Origin: Isoetes taiwanensis
Lineage: Eukaryota; Streptophyta; Lycopodiopsida; Isoetales; Isoetaceae
Reading direction: 5' to 3'
DNA: 64,000 bases
NCBI GenBank assembly: GCA_021234155.1
Contig: JAJEKV010000216.1
Location: 682,001-746,000 of the forward strand
How positions within the stretch are numbered: position 1 is the stretch's first letter; every line of letters begins with the position of its first letter. Position numbers and translations under genes: made by a program. The notes beneath the pieces are model-generated. The model was not told the origin of the DNA, ran no database searches, and was given only the letters and a program-made list of their open reading frames with translations. Below, in pieces: positions 22,250 through 36,700 of the stretch.

Positions 22250-23960
22250 TCTAGTGAAGATACGTTTATAAAAGTAGCAATGTCAATAATTTTCGAACTC
22301 CTCGTGAAATGATAAACCTTTATTTTCAATTCCTCATCCTTGCCCATAACAATTTCATTGTGACGAATCATATCTTAGGTAAATGCCTTTTCCAACTAGA
22401 AAGGGGAACAGATAAAGTTTACCTTGCGGACCTTGTCTTGTATAACAAATTGTAAACTGAGGCAATAACAAAAGAAGTAAGGCATTAACCATAGATTTCA
22501 AGGAACTGCAAATGACAATGGCGCCCAAAGAAAAATTTGTAAAGATAGCAATTGCATGGCTAAATGAACATCATAAGCTCCGATTCACCGGTTTTCAATT
22601 TTTCTATGTTAATTGACAAGATAAATGACCAACAAGTATCAAATTGTTCATTTCCGGATTATGCAATCCTTTGCCTTCTTTCCATGTGGAATCTCATCCC
22701 ACCAAGGATGATTGCCGATAACCAAATAACAACTTTTCAAAGAAGGCTTTCCGAGTAGCCTTTTGCATTATTATAAACCCTGGTCATGATTGGCCATAGG
22801 GCATTCATTCACTAGGGATGATAGAGCCCATCTTCCTATGAAATAAAGTCGCACTTTTTCGCAAATCAAAACAATAGAATACTTTCCACTTGCCCTTCTA
22901 GAAACAAGAATCCTAACAATATAAAACAGACCTTTTGAGGTTGAGACGGGTTGATTGGAGAGCTATGGAATAGAATAGAATAGTTTCTTTGTATGGAGAA
23001 GCATACAAAGAGCTAAATTACGGGTCTCGATTCATGGCCACAATATCAACACATGGCTCATTGTTTCGCTTCAACCTTCTAATGGATGATTTCCCAAGCA
23101 CCATAGAAAGAGCTGGCCACCTAAATATCTTCACGCTTTTAAAGATGCATCATGTTCCTAAACCGGTGCATCATGAGAGCAATTTTATAGTATTCTTCGG
23201 GGAGAGCCCAACATTGAGCCTTGGCCGACTTTTGCGTATGATTGGATCAAATTGACAAAAGTCGCTTCCCATTAAATCGGGATATTTTTGCCTCGCATTG
23301 GCATATATACAAAGCCATTTTATTCATATTAGAAAGTTTTATAATACCCATGTGCTAAACTTGCATCTTCAAGGCTTTCTTTCTCATCACAGCCTTATTT
23401 GTCACGACATGCTAATGATGCAAGCCACAAAAGCAAACCGCAGTATTTTCCATCAAGTATTTTTGCCAAGCGCCTATGATCCTGGAATCTGCAATAACCG
23501 AAGTTTTAATCCCGAGTTCCTTACTTGATATTCTCGCAAGACTTCCCAAAAAGGATCAACAAAGACAAACATGATCGGGCGTCACACATGGCTTTACAGC
23601 AATTTTTTTCGTTGAGTGAAATATGCGGCAACCCATGTGATTTAAGCAAATCGCCAAAGACGGATTGCGTAAAACCTTATTGGGCTGGAGTCCATTTCCA
23701 TCTCCATGTACCCCTGGGGTATCTTCGCAACACTCAACTTTGGGCCCGATACCAATAACCAACTTCAAAGAAGAAGAAAGAATGCATGCATGTGGAAATA
23801 ATCCAGAGCATGGATACTCGCACCAAAAATGAATGCACCACATATGGAGAAGTTTTGTATTGAGAAGACCAAGAAGAAGGATTGAAGAGAGGAAACCTAG
23901 GACCCTAAAGTCGAACCCTAATAAAGTTGAATGGCTCGTTGTTTGCATGGCCTTCATAAA
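22250..23960 (-). pseudogene. Remnant of an unrecognised gene in X copy 1
   Basis: The minus strand of the right half of X contains coding-like stretches in changing frames, better read in copy 3 (51,394-53,115). In this copy an extra ~20 bp (GATGATTGCCGATAACC region, ~22,706-22,728) interrupts a frame that is open in copy 3. The 134-codon frame at 23,957-23,556 covers the 5' end but is not in the frame that looks coding further on. I do not recognise the family. Confidence 0.35.
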
Positions 23961-24151
23961 ATAAAATTAATTAAGTTTTTAAGGAACAAAAACATGAAAG
24001 GCAAAACCATTGCAAAACCATAGATAAAATGCCATTCAAATATGAGATCCATTGTGCACTCTAGATATCTTGATTAGTATGCCTGGTGCAGTGCAATACG
24101 CCCATGAAATCATATAAAAACCATGCCAAAAAGCTTATAAAATCACAAAAA

Positions 24152-27100
24152 CCCCCGTTATAATGCTACATATTCTAAACGAGGTGCACGACTGGACTAC
24201 CACGAGCCGTCCGGATATGTCAATCCGATGGCCTGTGATCGTATGTTGGAGCTTCGACACCTCTCGTTTGATTATGCTCAATTATGATTGGGGACGCCTA
24301 TGATTTTAAGATGTCGAATAATGAAGTTTGCCTAAGGTTTTGATGGTATATCGAGCCTCTATACGGTTTCGCTTTTAAGCTTTTAGAATATGAAATGGGG
24401 ATTCGAACCTCTACCAAAATAACTCAATGTCCTAATAAGACGACTTTAACCAATCTAACCAAGTGAGCTAATGTGACTATTTTTTATCTTAAATCTATGT
24501 TTTTTTATAATAACCCATTGAATTGTTTTAGAGATATGGTCTATGGTTTCAAGAATTATATCTATATGAAATCCCCTAGAACCCCCGTTATTTTGCTACA
24601 TATTCTAAACGAGGTTATCGTCATTCCGGATATGTCAATCCGATGGCCCCATCAGATGTTGGAGCTTCGACACCTCTCGTTTCGATTATGCTCAATTATG
24701 ATTGGGGACGCCTATGATTTTAAGATGTCGAATACGAGTTTGCCTAAGGTTTTGATGGTATATCGAGCCTCTATACGGTTTCGCTTAAGCTTTTAGAATA
24801 TGAAATACGGGGATTCGAACCTCTACCAAAATAACTCAATGTCCTAATAAGACTACTTTAACCAATCTAACCAGTGAGCTAATGTGACTATTTTTAATCT
24901 TAAATCTATGTTTTTTTTTATAATAACCCATTGAATTGTTTTAGGGATATGGTCTATGGTTTCAAGAATTATATCTATATGAAATCCCCCTGGAACCCCC
25001 TGTTATTTTGCTACATATTCTAAACGAGGTGCACCTGGACTACCACAGTCGTCGGATCTGTCAATCCGACGGCCCAATCAGATGTTGGAGCTTCTGGACA
25101 CCTCTCGTTTCGATTATGCTCAATTATGATTGGGGACGCCTATGATTTTAAGATGTCGAATACGAGTTTGCCTAAGGTTTTGATGGTATATCGAGCCTCT
25201 ATACGGTTTCGCTTAAGCTTTTAGAATATGAAATACGGGGATTCGAACCTCTACCAAAATAACTCAATGTCCTAATAAGACGACTTTAACCAATCTAACC
25301 AGTGAGCTAATGTGACTATTTTTTATCTTAAATCTATGTTTTTTTTTATAATAACCCATTGAATTGTTTTAGGGATATGGTCTATGGTTTCAAGAATTAT
25401 ATCTATATGAAATCCCCCTGGAACCCCCTGTTATTTTGCTACATATTCTAAACGAGGTGCACCCTGGACTACCACAGTCGTCGGATATGTCAATCCGATG
25501 GCCCAGACTGTATGTTGGAGCTTCTGGACACCTCTCGTTTCGATTATGCTCAATTATGATTGGGGACGCCTATGATTTTAAGATGTCGAATATGAGTTTG
25601 CCTAAGGTTTTGATGGTATATCGAGCCTCTATACCGGTTTTGCTTAAGCTTTTAGAATATGAAATATGGGATTCGAACCTCTACCAAAATAACTCAATGT
25701 CCTAATAAGGCGACTTTAACCAATCTAACCGGTGAGCTAATGTGACTATTTTTTATCTTAAATCTATGTTTTTTTTTATAATAACCCATTGAATTGTTTT
25801 AGGGATATGGTCTATGGTTTCAAGAATTATATCTATATGAAATCCCCTGAACCCCCACGTTATTTTGCTACATATTCTAAACGAGGTGCACCACTGGACT
25901 ACCATGACGGATATGTCAATCCGATGGCCCGGATCTGTATGTTGGAGCCTCACGGACACCTCTCTCGTTTCGATTATGCTCAATTATGATTGGGGGGCCT
26001 ATGATTTTAAGATGTCGAATCAATGAGTTTGCCTAAGGTTTTGATGGTATATCGAGCCTCTATACGGTTTTGCTTTAAGCTTTTAGAATATGAAATACGA
26101 GGGATTCAACCTCTACCAAAATAACTCAATGTCCTAATAAGGCGACTTTAACCAATCTTTGAGCTAATGTGACTATTTTTTATCTTAAATCTATGTTTTT
26201 TTTTATAATAACCCATTGAATTGTTTTAGGGATATGGTCTATGGTTTCAAGAATTATATCTATATGAAATCCCCCTCGAACCCCTCGTTATTTTGCTACA
26301 TATTCTAAACGAGGTGCACCTCGGACTACCACGGTCGCCGGATATGTCTCGATGGCCCGTGATCGTATGTTGGAGCCGGACACCTCTCGCTTCGATTATG
26401 CTCAATTATGATTGGGGGCTTCTATGATTTTAAGATGTCGAATAATGAGTTTGCCTAAGGTTTTGATGGTATATCGAGCCTCTATCGTTTCCGCTTAAGC
26501 TTTTAGAATATGAAATATGGATTCGAACCTCTACCAAAATAACTCAATGTCCTAATAAGACGACTTTAACCAATCTAACCAATGAGCTAATGTGACTATT
26601 TTTTATCTTAAATCTATGTTTTTTTTATAATAACCCATTGAATTGTTTTAGGGATATGGTCTATGGTTTCAAGAATTATATCTATATGAAATCCCCTCGA
26701 ACCCTGTTATTTTGCTACATATTCTAAACGAGGTGCACCTCGGAGGTCGGATATGTTGATGGTATGTTGGAGCCTCGGACACCTCTCGTTTCGATTATGC
26801 TCAATTATGATTGGGGGCCTATGATTTTAAGATGTCGAATAATGACGAGTTTGCCTAAGGTTTTGATGGTATATCGAGCCTCTATACGGTTTAAGCTAAG
26901 CTTTTAGAATATGAAATAAAGGGATTCAACCTCTACCAAAATAACTCAATGTCCTAATAAGACGACTTTAACCAATCTAACCGGTGAGCTAATGTGACTA
27001 TTTTTATCTTAAATCTATGTTTTTTTTTATAATAACCCATTGAATTGTTTTAGGGATATGGTCTATGGTTTCAAGAATTATATCTATATGAAATCCCCCT

Positions 27101-29380
27101 GGAACCCCCTGTTATTTTGCTACATATTCTAAACGAGGTGCACCTGGACTACCACGGCCGCTCGGATATGTCAATCCGATGGCCTAGGATCAGTATGTTG
27201 GAGCTTCGACACCTCTCGCTTCGATTATGCTCAATTATGATTGGGGACGCCTATGATTTTAAGATGTCGAATAATGAGTTTGCCTAAGGTTTTGATGGTA
27301 TATCGAGCCTCTATACGGTTTTCTTTTAAGCTTTTAGAATATGAAATCTGGGGATTCAACCTCTACCAAAATAACTCAATGTCCTAATAAGACTACTTTA
27401 ACCAATCTAACCAGTGAGCTAATGTGACTATTTTTTATCTTAAATCTATGTTTTTTTTTATAATAACCCATTGAATTGTTTTAGGGATATGGTCTATGGT
27501 TTCAAGAATTATATCTATATGAAATCCCCCTGGAACCCCCTGTTATTTTGCTACATATTCTAAACGAGGTGCACCCTGGACTACCACAGTCGTCGGATAT
27601 GTCAATCCGATGGCCCAGACTGTATGTTGGAGCTTCTGGACACCTCTCGTTTCGATTATGCTCAATTATGATTGGGGACGCCTATGATTTTAAGATGTCG
27701 AACACGAGTTTGCCTAAGGTTTTGATGGTATATCGAGCCTCTATACGGTTTCGCTTAAGCTTTTAGAATATGAAATACGGGGATTCGAACCTCTACCAAA
27801 ATAACTCAATGTCCTAATAAGACGACTTTAACCAATCTAACCAGTGAGCTAATGTGACTATTTTTTATCTTAAATCTATGTTTTTTTTTATAATAACCCA
27901 TTGAATTGTTTTAGGGATATGGTCTATGGTTTCAAGAATTATATCTATATGAAATCCCCTTGAACCCCTCGTTATTTTGCTACATATTCTAAACGAGGTG
28001 CACCTGGACTACCACAGTCGTCGGATATGTCAATCCGATGGCCCAGACTGTATGTTGGAGCCTCTGGACACCTCTCGTTTCGATTATGCTCAATTATGAT
28101 TGGGGACGCCTATGATTTTAAGATGTCGAATACGAGTTTGCCTAAGGTTTTGATGGTATATCGAGCCTCTATCACGGTTTTAAGCTTTTAGAATATGAAA
28201 TACTGAGGGGATTCGAACCTCTATCAAAATAACTCAATGTCCTAATAAGACGACTTTAACCAATCTAACCGGTGAGCTAATGTGACTATTTTTTTATCTT
28301 AAATCTATGTTTTTTTATAATAACCCATTGAATTGTTTTAGGGATATGGTCTATGGTTTCAAGAATTATATCTATATGAAATCCCCGGAACCCCCTGTTA
28401 TTTTTGCTACATATTCTAAACGAGGTGCACCCTGGACTACTACCGCGATTCGGATATGTCAATCCGATGGCCCAAACTAAGTATGTTGGATCGGACACCT
28501 CTCGTTTGATTATGCTCAATTATGATTGGGGATCTATGATTTTAAGATGTCGAATCTGAGTTTGCCTAAGGTTTTGATGGTATATCGAGCCTCTATACGG
28601 TTTCGCTTTTAAGCTTTTAGAATATGAAATACTGGGGATTCAACCTCTACCAAAATAACTCAATGTCCTAATAAGACGACTTTAACCAATCTAACCGGTG
28701 AGCTAATGTGACTATTTTTTTATCTTAAATCTATGTTTTTTTTTTATAATAACCCATTGAATTGTTTTAGGGATATGGTCTATGGTTTCAAGAATTATAT
28801 CTATATGAAATCCCCCCGAACCCCCCTGTTATTTTGCTACATATTCTAAGCGAGGTGCACCCCGACTACCACCAGTCCGTTTGATATGTCAATCTGGATG
28901 GCCCGTGATCAGATGTTGGAGCCTCTGGACACCTCTCGTTTCGATTATGCTCAATTATGATTGGGGACCTATGATTTTTAAGATGTCGAATACTTAGTTT
29001 GCCTAAGGTTTTGATGGTATATCGAGCCTCTATCTGGGCTTCGCTTTTAAGCTTTTAGAATATGAAATACGGGGATTGAACCTTTACCAAAATAACTCAA
29101 TGTCCTAATAAGACGACTTTAACCAATCTAATCGTTGAGCTAATGTGACTATTTTTATCTTAAATCTATGTTTTTTTTTTTATAATAACCCATTGAATTG
29201 TTTTAGGATATGGTCTATGGTTTCAAGAATTATATCTATATGAAATCCCCCTGGAACCCCATGTTATTTTGCTACATATTCTAAGTAGGTGCACCTCGGA
29301 CTGGACTGCCTCCGGATATGTCAATCCGATGGCCTGTGATCAGATGTTGGAGCCTCCGACACCTCTCGCTTCGATTATGC
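24152..29380. repeat. Satellite array block 2 (~12 monomers)
   Basis: Twelve GGGATATGGTCTATGG-type anchors lie at spacings of 400-435 bp (24,531 to 29,205). The monomers around 24,600-25,700 and 27,480-28,100 are very similar to one another and carry the apparent consensus at the variable blocks (ACCACAGTCGTCGGATATG, CCCAGACTGTATG, CCAGTGAGC). Neighbouring monomers deviate at those same positions. The block begins at the end of X copy 1 and is cut abruptly within a monomer (TCGATTATG) by the truncated X copy 2. Confidence 0.97.
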
Positions 29381-30735
29381 CTTTTGCATTATTATAAACC
29401 TGGTCATGATTGGCCATAGGGCATTCATTCACTAGGGATGATAGAGCCCATCTTCCTATGAAAAAGTGGCACTTTTTCTCAAAATCAAAACAATAGAATA
29501 CTTTCCACTTGCCCTTCTAGAAACAAGAATCCTAACAATATAAAAATGACCTTTTTCTTGAGACGGACGTTGGAGAGCTATGGAATAGAATAGAATAGTT
29601 TCTTTGTATGGAGAAGCATACAAAGAGCTAAATTGGTGCGGGTCGCTTCATGGCCACAATATCAACACATGGCTTTGTTTCGCTCAACCCATCGGATGAT
29701 TTCAAGCACCATAGAAAGATGGCCACCTAAATATCTTCTCACGCTTTAAAGATGCATCATGTTCCTTAAACGGTGCATCATGAGAGCAATTTTATAGTAT
29801 TCTTCTGAGAGCCCAACATTGAGCCTTGCCGACTTTTGTAAGTGATTGGATCACCTGCACAAAAAAGTCGCTTCCCATTAAATCGGGGATATTTTGCCTC
29901 GCATTGGCATATATACAAAGCCATTTTATTCATATTAGAAAGCTTTTTATAATACCCGCAGCTAAACTTGCATCTTCAAGGCTTTTTTCTCATCAAGCAA
30001 AGAACTTATTTGTATCGACATCAATCAATAATGATGCAAGCCACAAAAAGCAAACCGGTATTTTCCATCAAGTATTTTAACCAGAATCGCAATAACCGAA
30101 GTTTTAATCCCAGAGTTCCTTACTTGATATTCTCGCAAGACTTCCAAAAGGATCAACAAAGACAAACATGATCGCCACTATGGCTTTACAAAAGCATTTT
30201 TAAAATTGAGTGAAATATGCAACCCATGTGACGGAAGCAAATCGCCCGCATAAAAGACGGATTGCGTAAACCTTATTGGGCTGGAGTCCATTTCCATCTC
30301 CATGTTGCCGATATTTACGTAACACTCAACTTTGGGCCCGATGCAATAACCAACTTCAAAGAAGAAGAAAGCATGCATGTGTGAATTGAGAGCATGGATA
30401 CTCGCACCAAAATGAATGCACCACATATGGAGAAGTTGACGAGGTGTATTGAGAAGACCAAAGAAGAAGGATTGAAGAGAGGAAATCACGGACCCTAAAG
30501 TCGAACCCTAATAAAGTTGAATGGCTTGTTTTTTGCATGGCCTTCATAAAATAAAATTAATTAAGTTTTTAAGGAACAAAACATGAAAGGCAAAACCATT
30601 GCAAAACCATAGATAAAATGCCATTCAAATATGAGATCCAAAGGTGCACTCTAGATATCGACAGTATGCCTCGTAGTGCAATAAGCCCATGAAATCATAT
30701 AAAAACCATGCCAAAAAGCCGATAAAATCACAAAA
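29381..30735. repeat. Module X, copy 2 (truncated, right ~1.36 kb only)
   Basis: The sequence from CTTTTGCATTATTATAAACC to AATCACAAAAACCCCC corresponds to 22,760-24,151 of copy 1 and to the equivalent part of copy 3. The left ~1.87 kb of X is missing and the junction falls in the middle of a monomer. The right junction with the array is the same as in copy 1, which argues that X and array were amplified together and that this copy later lost its left part by recombination or deletion. Confidence 0.93.
29390..30547 (-). pseudogene. Remnant of an unrecognised gene in X copy 2
   Basis: Same minus-strand coding-like remnant as in the other X copies but more frame breaks. The frames at 30,489-30,178 and 30,547-30,356 cover overlapping parts of the 5' region in different phases. 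The family is not recognised. Confidence 0.3.
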
Positions 30736-33700
30736 ACCCCCTATTATAATGCTACATATTCTAAACGAGGTGCACCTCGACTACCACAAATGCTCGGATA
30801 TGTCAATCCGGATGGCCCGTGATCAGATGTTGAGCTTCCGGACAGGATTATGCTCAATTATGATTGGGGGCTTCTATGATTTTAAGATGTCGAATAATGA
30901 AGTTTGCCTAAGGTTTTGATGGTATATCGAGCCTCTATACGGTTTCGCTTTTAAGCTTTTAGAATATGAAATACTGGGGATTCGAACCTCTACCAAAATA
31001 ACTCAATGTCCTAATAAGACGACTTTAACCAATCTAACCAAGTGAGCTAATGTGACTATTTTTTATCTTAAATCTATGTTTTTTTTTTTATAATAACCCA
31101 TTGAATTGTTTTAGAGATATGGTCTATGGTTTCAAGAATTATATCTATATGAAATCCCCTAGAACCCCTCGTTATTTTGCTACATATTCTAAACGAGGTG
31201 CACCCTCGGACTACCACGATTTGCCGGATATGTCAATCCGATGGCCCGCATCAGTATGTTGGAGCTTCGACACCTCTCGCTTTTCGATTATGCTCAATTA
31301 TGATTAGGGGACTTATGATTTTAAGATGTTAGTTTGCCTAAGGTTTTGATGGTATATCGAGCCTCTATACGTTTTTAAGCTTTAAGCTTTTAGAATATGA
31401 AATACTGGGGGATTCAACCTCTACCAAAATAACTCAATGTCCTAATAAGACGACTTTAACCAATCTAACCAAGGGAGCTAATGTGACTATTTTAATCTTA
31501 AATCTATGTTTTTTTTTATAATAACCCATTGAATTGTTTTAGGGATATGGTCTATGGTTTCAAGAATTATATCTATATGAAACTCGAAGTTATTTTGCTA
31601 TGGACTACCATGTGGGGTGCCGGATATGTCAATCCGATGGCCCGTGACTGTATGTTGGAGCTTCCGGACACCTCTCGCTTCGGGATTATGCTCAATTATG
31701 ATTGGGGACGTCTATGATTTTAAGATGTCGAATACGAAGTTTGCCTAAGGTTTTGATGGTATATCGAGCCTCTATACGGTTTCGCTTTAAGCTTTTAGAA
31801 TATGAAATACTGGATTGAACCTCTACCAAAATAACTCAATGTCCTAATAAGACGACTTTAACCAATCTAACCCAATTGAGCTAATGTGACTATTTTTAAT
31901 CTTAAATCTATGTTTTTTTTATAATAACCCATTGAATTGTTTTAGGATATGGTCTATGGTTTCAAGAATTATATCTATATGAAATCCTCGGTTATTTTGC
32001 TACATATTCTAAAATCGGATATGTCAATCCCATGGCCCTATGTTGGAGCTTGACACCTCTCGCTTCGGATTATGCTCAATTATGATTGGGGAACCCGAAT
32101 AATTAGTTTTTAAGGTTTTGATGGTATATCGAGCCTCTATACGGTGCCGCTTTTAAGCTTTTAGAATATGAAATACCTGGATTCAACCTCTACCAAAATA
32201 ACTCAATGTCCTAATAAGGATTTTAACCAATCTAACCAAAGGAGCTAATGTGACTATTTTTATCTTAAATCTATGTTTTGTTTTTATAATAACCCATTGA
32301 ATTGTTTTAGGGATATGGTCTATGGTTTCAAGAATTATATCTATATGAAATCCCCTCGAACCCCCTGTTATTTTGCTACATATTTCTAAACGAGGTGCAC
32401 CTCGACTACTACATCAGTTTGATATGTCAATCCAGATGGCCCGTGATCGTATGTTGGAGCCTCTGGACACCTCTCGCTTCGGGATTATGCTCAATTATGA
32501 TTGGGGACGTTTATGATTTTAAGATGTAATACTCTAGTTTGCCTAAGGTTTTGATGGTATATCGAGCCTCTATAACGGTTTCGCTTTAAGCTTTTAGAAT
32601 ATGAAATACTGGGGATTCGAACCTCTACCAAAATAACTCAATGTCCTAATAAGACGACTTTAACCAATCTAACCGGTGAGCTAATGTGACTATTTTTTAT
32701 CTTAAATCTATGTTTTTTTTATAATAACCCATTGAATTGTTTTAGGGATATGGTCTATGGTTTCAAGAATTATATCTATATGAAATCCCCCTCGAACCCC
32801 CCGTTATTTTGCTACATATTCTAAACGAGGTGCCACATGATATGTCAACTGATGGCCCGCATCAGATGTTGGAGCTTGACACCTCTCGTTCGATTATGCT
32901 CGGATTTTATGTCAAGTTTGCCCATGGCCTCTATACGGTTTCAAGCTTTTAGAATATGAAATATGTTCAACCTCTACCAAAATAACTCAATGAGAATTTT
33001 AACCAATCTAACCAAAGTGAGCTAATGTGACTATTTTTAATCTTAAACACCATTGAATTGTTTTAGGGATATGGTCTATGGTTTCAAGAATTATATCTAT
33101 ATGCTCAATTTTTATATTTGGGGTGCGCTCGGACTACTATGATTTTAAGATGCCTCGACATCGGGATTATGCTCAATTATGATTGGGGTTAGCCTATGAT
33201 TTTAAGCCTCGAATAATGAAGTTTGCCTAAGGTTTTGATGGTATATCGAGCCTCTATACCTCTACCAAGCTTTTAGAATATGAAATAATGGGATTCGAAC
33301 CTCTACCAAAATAACTCAATGTCCTAATAAGACGACTTTAACCAATCTAACCGGTGAGCTAATGTGACTATTTTTTATCTTAAATCTATGTTTTTTTTAT
33401 AATAACCCATTGAATTGTTTTAGGGATATGGTCTATGGTTTCAAGAATTATATCTATATGAAATCCCCCGAACCCTCGTTATTTTGCTACATATTCTAAA
33501 CGAGGTGCACCCCGACTACCACACCGCGGCCGGATATGTCAACTGATGGCCCGTGACCGTATGTTGGAGCCTCTGGACACCTCTCGTTTCGATTATGCTC
33601 AATTATGATTGGGGACCTTTATGATTTTAAGATGTCGAATAATGAGTTTGCCTAAGGTTTTGATGGTATATCGAGCCTCTATACGGTTTCGCTTTTAAGC

Positions 33701-36700
33701 TTTTAGAATATGAAATACGAGGGGATTCGAACCTCTACCAAAATAACTCAATGTCCTAATAAGACGACTTTAACCAATCTAACCAGTGAGCTAATGTGAC
33801 TATTTTTATCTTAAATCTATGTTTTTTTATAATAACCCATTGAATTGTTTTAGGGATATGGTCTATGGTTTCAAGAATTATATCTATATGAAATCCCCCG
33901 AACCCCTGTTATTTTGCTACATATTCTAAACGAGGTGCACCTCGACTACCACTACCGCCGGATATGTCAATCCCATGGCCCGCATCGTATGTTGGAGCTC
34001 GACACCTCTCGTTTCGATTATGCTCAATTATGATTGGGGACGCTTATGATTTTAAGATGTCGAATACGAGTTTGCCTAAGGTTTTGATGGTATATCGAGC
34101 CTCTATACGGTTTCGCTTAAGCTTTTAGAATATGAAATACGTGGATTCGAACCTCTACCAAAATAACTCAATGTCCTAATAAGACGACTTTAACCAATCT
34201 AACCAAAGGAGCTAATGTGACTATTTTTTATCTTAAATCTATGTTTTTTTTATAATAACCCATTGAATTGTTTTAGGGATATGGTCTATGGTTTCAAGAA
34301 TTATATCTATATGAAACTCGAACCCCCTCGTTATTTTTTACATATTCTAAACGAGGTGCACCTCGACTTCGGATATGTCAATACATATTCTGATCGTATG
34401 TTGGAGCCTCTGGACACCTCTCGCTTCATTATGCTCAATTATGATTGGGGACTTCTATGATTTTAAGATGTCGAATACGAAGTTTGCCCTAAGGTTTTGA
34501 TGGTATATCGAGCCTCTATAACGGTTTTCGCTTTTAAGCTTTTAGAATATGAAATAATGGGATTCGAACCTCTACCAAAATAACTCAATGTCCTAATAAG
34601 ACGACTTTAACCAAATCTAAAGGAGCTAATGTGACTATTTTTATCTTAAATCTATGTTTTTTTTATAATAACCCATTGAATTGTTTTAGGATATGGTCTA
34701 TGGTTTCAAGAATTATATCTATATGAAATCCCCCTCGAACCCCTCGTTATTTTGCTACATATTCTAAACGAGGTGCACCTCGACTACCACAAATGTCGGA
34801 TATGTCAATCCGATGGGACTGTATGTTGGAGCTTCCTCGACACCTCTCGCTTCGGATTATGCTCAATTATGATTGGGGACGCTTATGATTTTAAGATGCT
34901 TTTGATGGTATATCGAGCCTCTATAATGTTTCGCTTTAAGCTTTTTAGAATATGAAATACTGGATTCGAACCTCTACCAAAATAACTCAATGTCCTAATA
35001 AGACGAATTTTAACCAATCTAACCAGTTGAGCTAATGTGACTATTTTTATCTTAAATCTATGTTTTTTTTATAATAACCCATTGAATTGTTTTAGGGATA
35101 TGGTCTATGGTTTCAAGAATTATATCTATATGAAATCCCCCGGAACCCCCCGTTATTTTGCTACATATTCTAAACGAGGTGCACCCTCGACTACTACTAC
35201 TGCCGGATATGTCAATCGATGGCCTAGATCAGTATGTTGGAGCTTTGACACCTCTCGCTTCGATTATGCTCAATTATGATTGGGGACGTCTATGATTTTA
35301 AGATGTCAATAATGAAGTTTGCCTAAGGTTTTGATGGTATATCGAGCCTCTATACGGTGGTTTCGCTTTTAAGCTTTTAGAATATGAAATAATGGGATTC
35401 GAACCTCTACCAAAATAACTCAATGTCCTAATAAGACGACTTTAACCAATCTAACCAAAGTGAGCTAATGTGACTATTTTTTATCTTAAATCTATTTTTT
35501 TTATAATAACCCATTGAATTGTTTTAGGGATATGGTCTATGGTTTCAAGAATTATATCTATATGAAATCCCCTTGAACCCCCTGTTATTTTGCTACATAT
35601 TCTAAACGAGGTGCACCTGGACTACCACCCGTTCGTCGGATATGTCAATCCGATGGCCTAGATCAGATGTTGGAGCCTCGGACACCTCTCGCTTCGATTA
35701 TGCTCAATTATGATTGGGGACGCCTATGATTTTAAGATGTGAATAACGAAGTTTGCCTAAGGTTTTGATGGTATATCGAGCCTCTATACGGTTGCCGCTT
35801 TTAAGCTTTTAGAATATGAAATACTTTGGATTTGAACCTCTACCAAAATAACTCAATGTCCTAATAAGACGACTTTAACCAATCTAACCAAAGGAGCTAA
35901 TGTGACTATTTTTTATCTTAAATCTATGTTTTTTTTTTTATAATAACCCATTGAATTGTTTTAGGGATATGGTCTATGGTTTCAAGAATTATATCTATAT
36001 GAAATCCCCCGAACCCCTGTTATTTTGCTACATATTCTAAACGAGGGTGCACCTGGACTACTACAATTCCGGATATGTCAACTGATGGCCTAGATCAGAT
36101 GTTGGAGCTTCTCGACACCTCTCGTTTCGATTATGCTCAATTATGATTGGGGACGCCTATGATTTTAAGATGTCGAATACTTAGTTTGCCTAAGGTTTTG
36201 ATGGTATATCGAGCCTCTATACGGTTTCATTTAAGCTTTTAGAATATGAAATAATGGGATTCGAACCTCTACCAAAATAACTCAATGTCCTAATAAGACG
36301 ACTTTAACCAATCTAACCAAAGTTGAGCTAATGTGACTATTTTTTTATCTTAAATCTATGTTTTTTTATAATAACCCATTGAATTGTTTTAGGGATATGG
36401 TCTATGGTTTCAAGAATTATATCTATATGAAATCCCCTTTGAACCCCCTGTTATTTTGCTACATATTCTAAACGAGGTGCACCCCTGGACTACAGCCGCC
36501 GGATATGTCAACTGATGGCCCGCACATATGTTGGAGCCTCCGGACACCTCTCGCTTCGATTATGCTCAATTATGATTGGGGACGCCTATGATTTTAAGAT
36601 GTCAATCACGAGTTTGCCTAAGGTTTTGATGGTATATCGAGCCTCTATACGGTTTCGCTTTAAGCTTTTAGAATATGAAATACGAGGATTGAACCTCTAT

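Larger units (their letters stand above)
20891..24151. repeat. Module X, copy 1 (complete, ~3.26 kb)
   Basis: This non-satellite segment lies between array blocks 1 and 2 and is repeated nearly in full at 50,127-53,345 and in part at 29,381-30,735. In order it contains: the ~400-bp head also found at 13,956; a poly-T run (~21,286-21,306); a plus-strand tRNA-like SINE head (21,333-21,420) and body; an AT-rich part ending TTGGTTTGGGTGCATATTC (~21,765); ~450 bp with a CACGAGTGAGTAG-type stretch; and a minus-strand gene remnant (22,250-23,960). It ends with AATCACAAAAACCCCCG, directly joined to monomer sequence. Confidence 0.93.
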
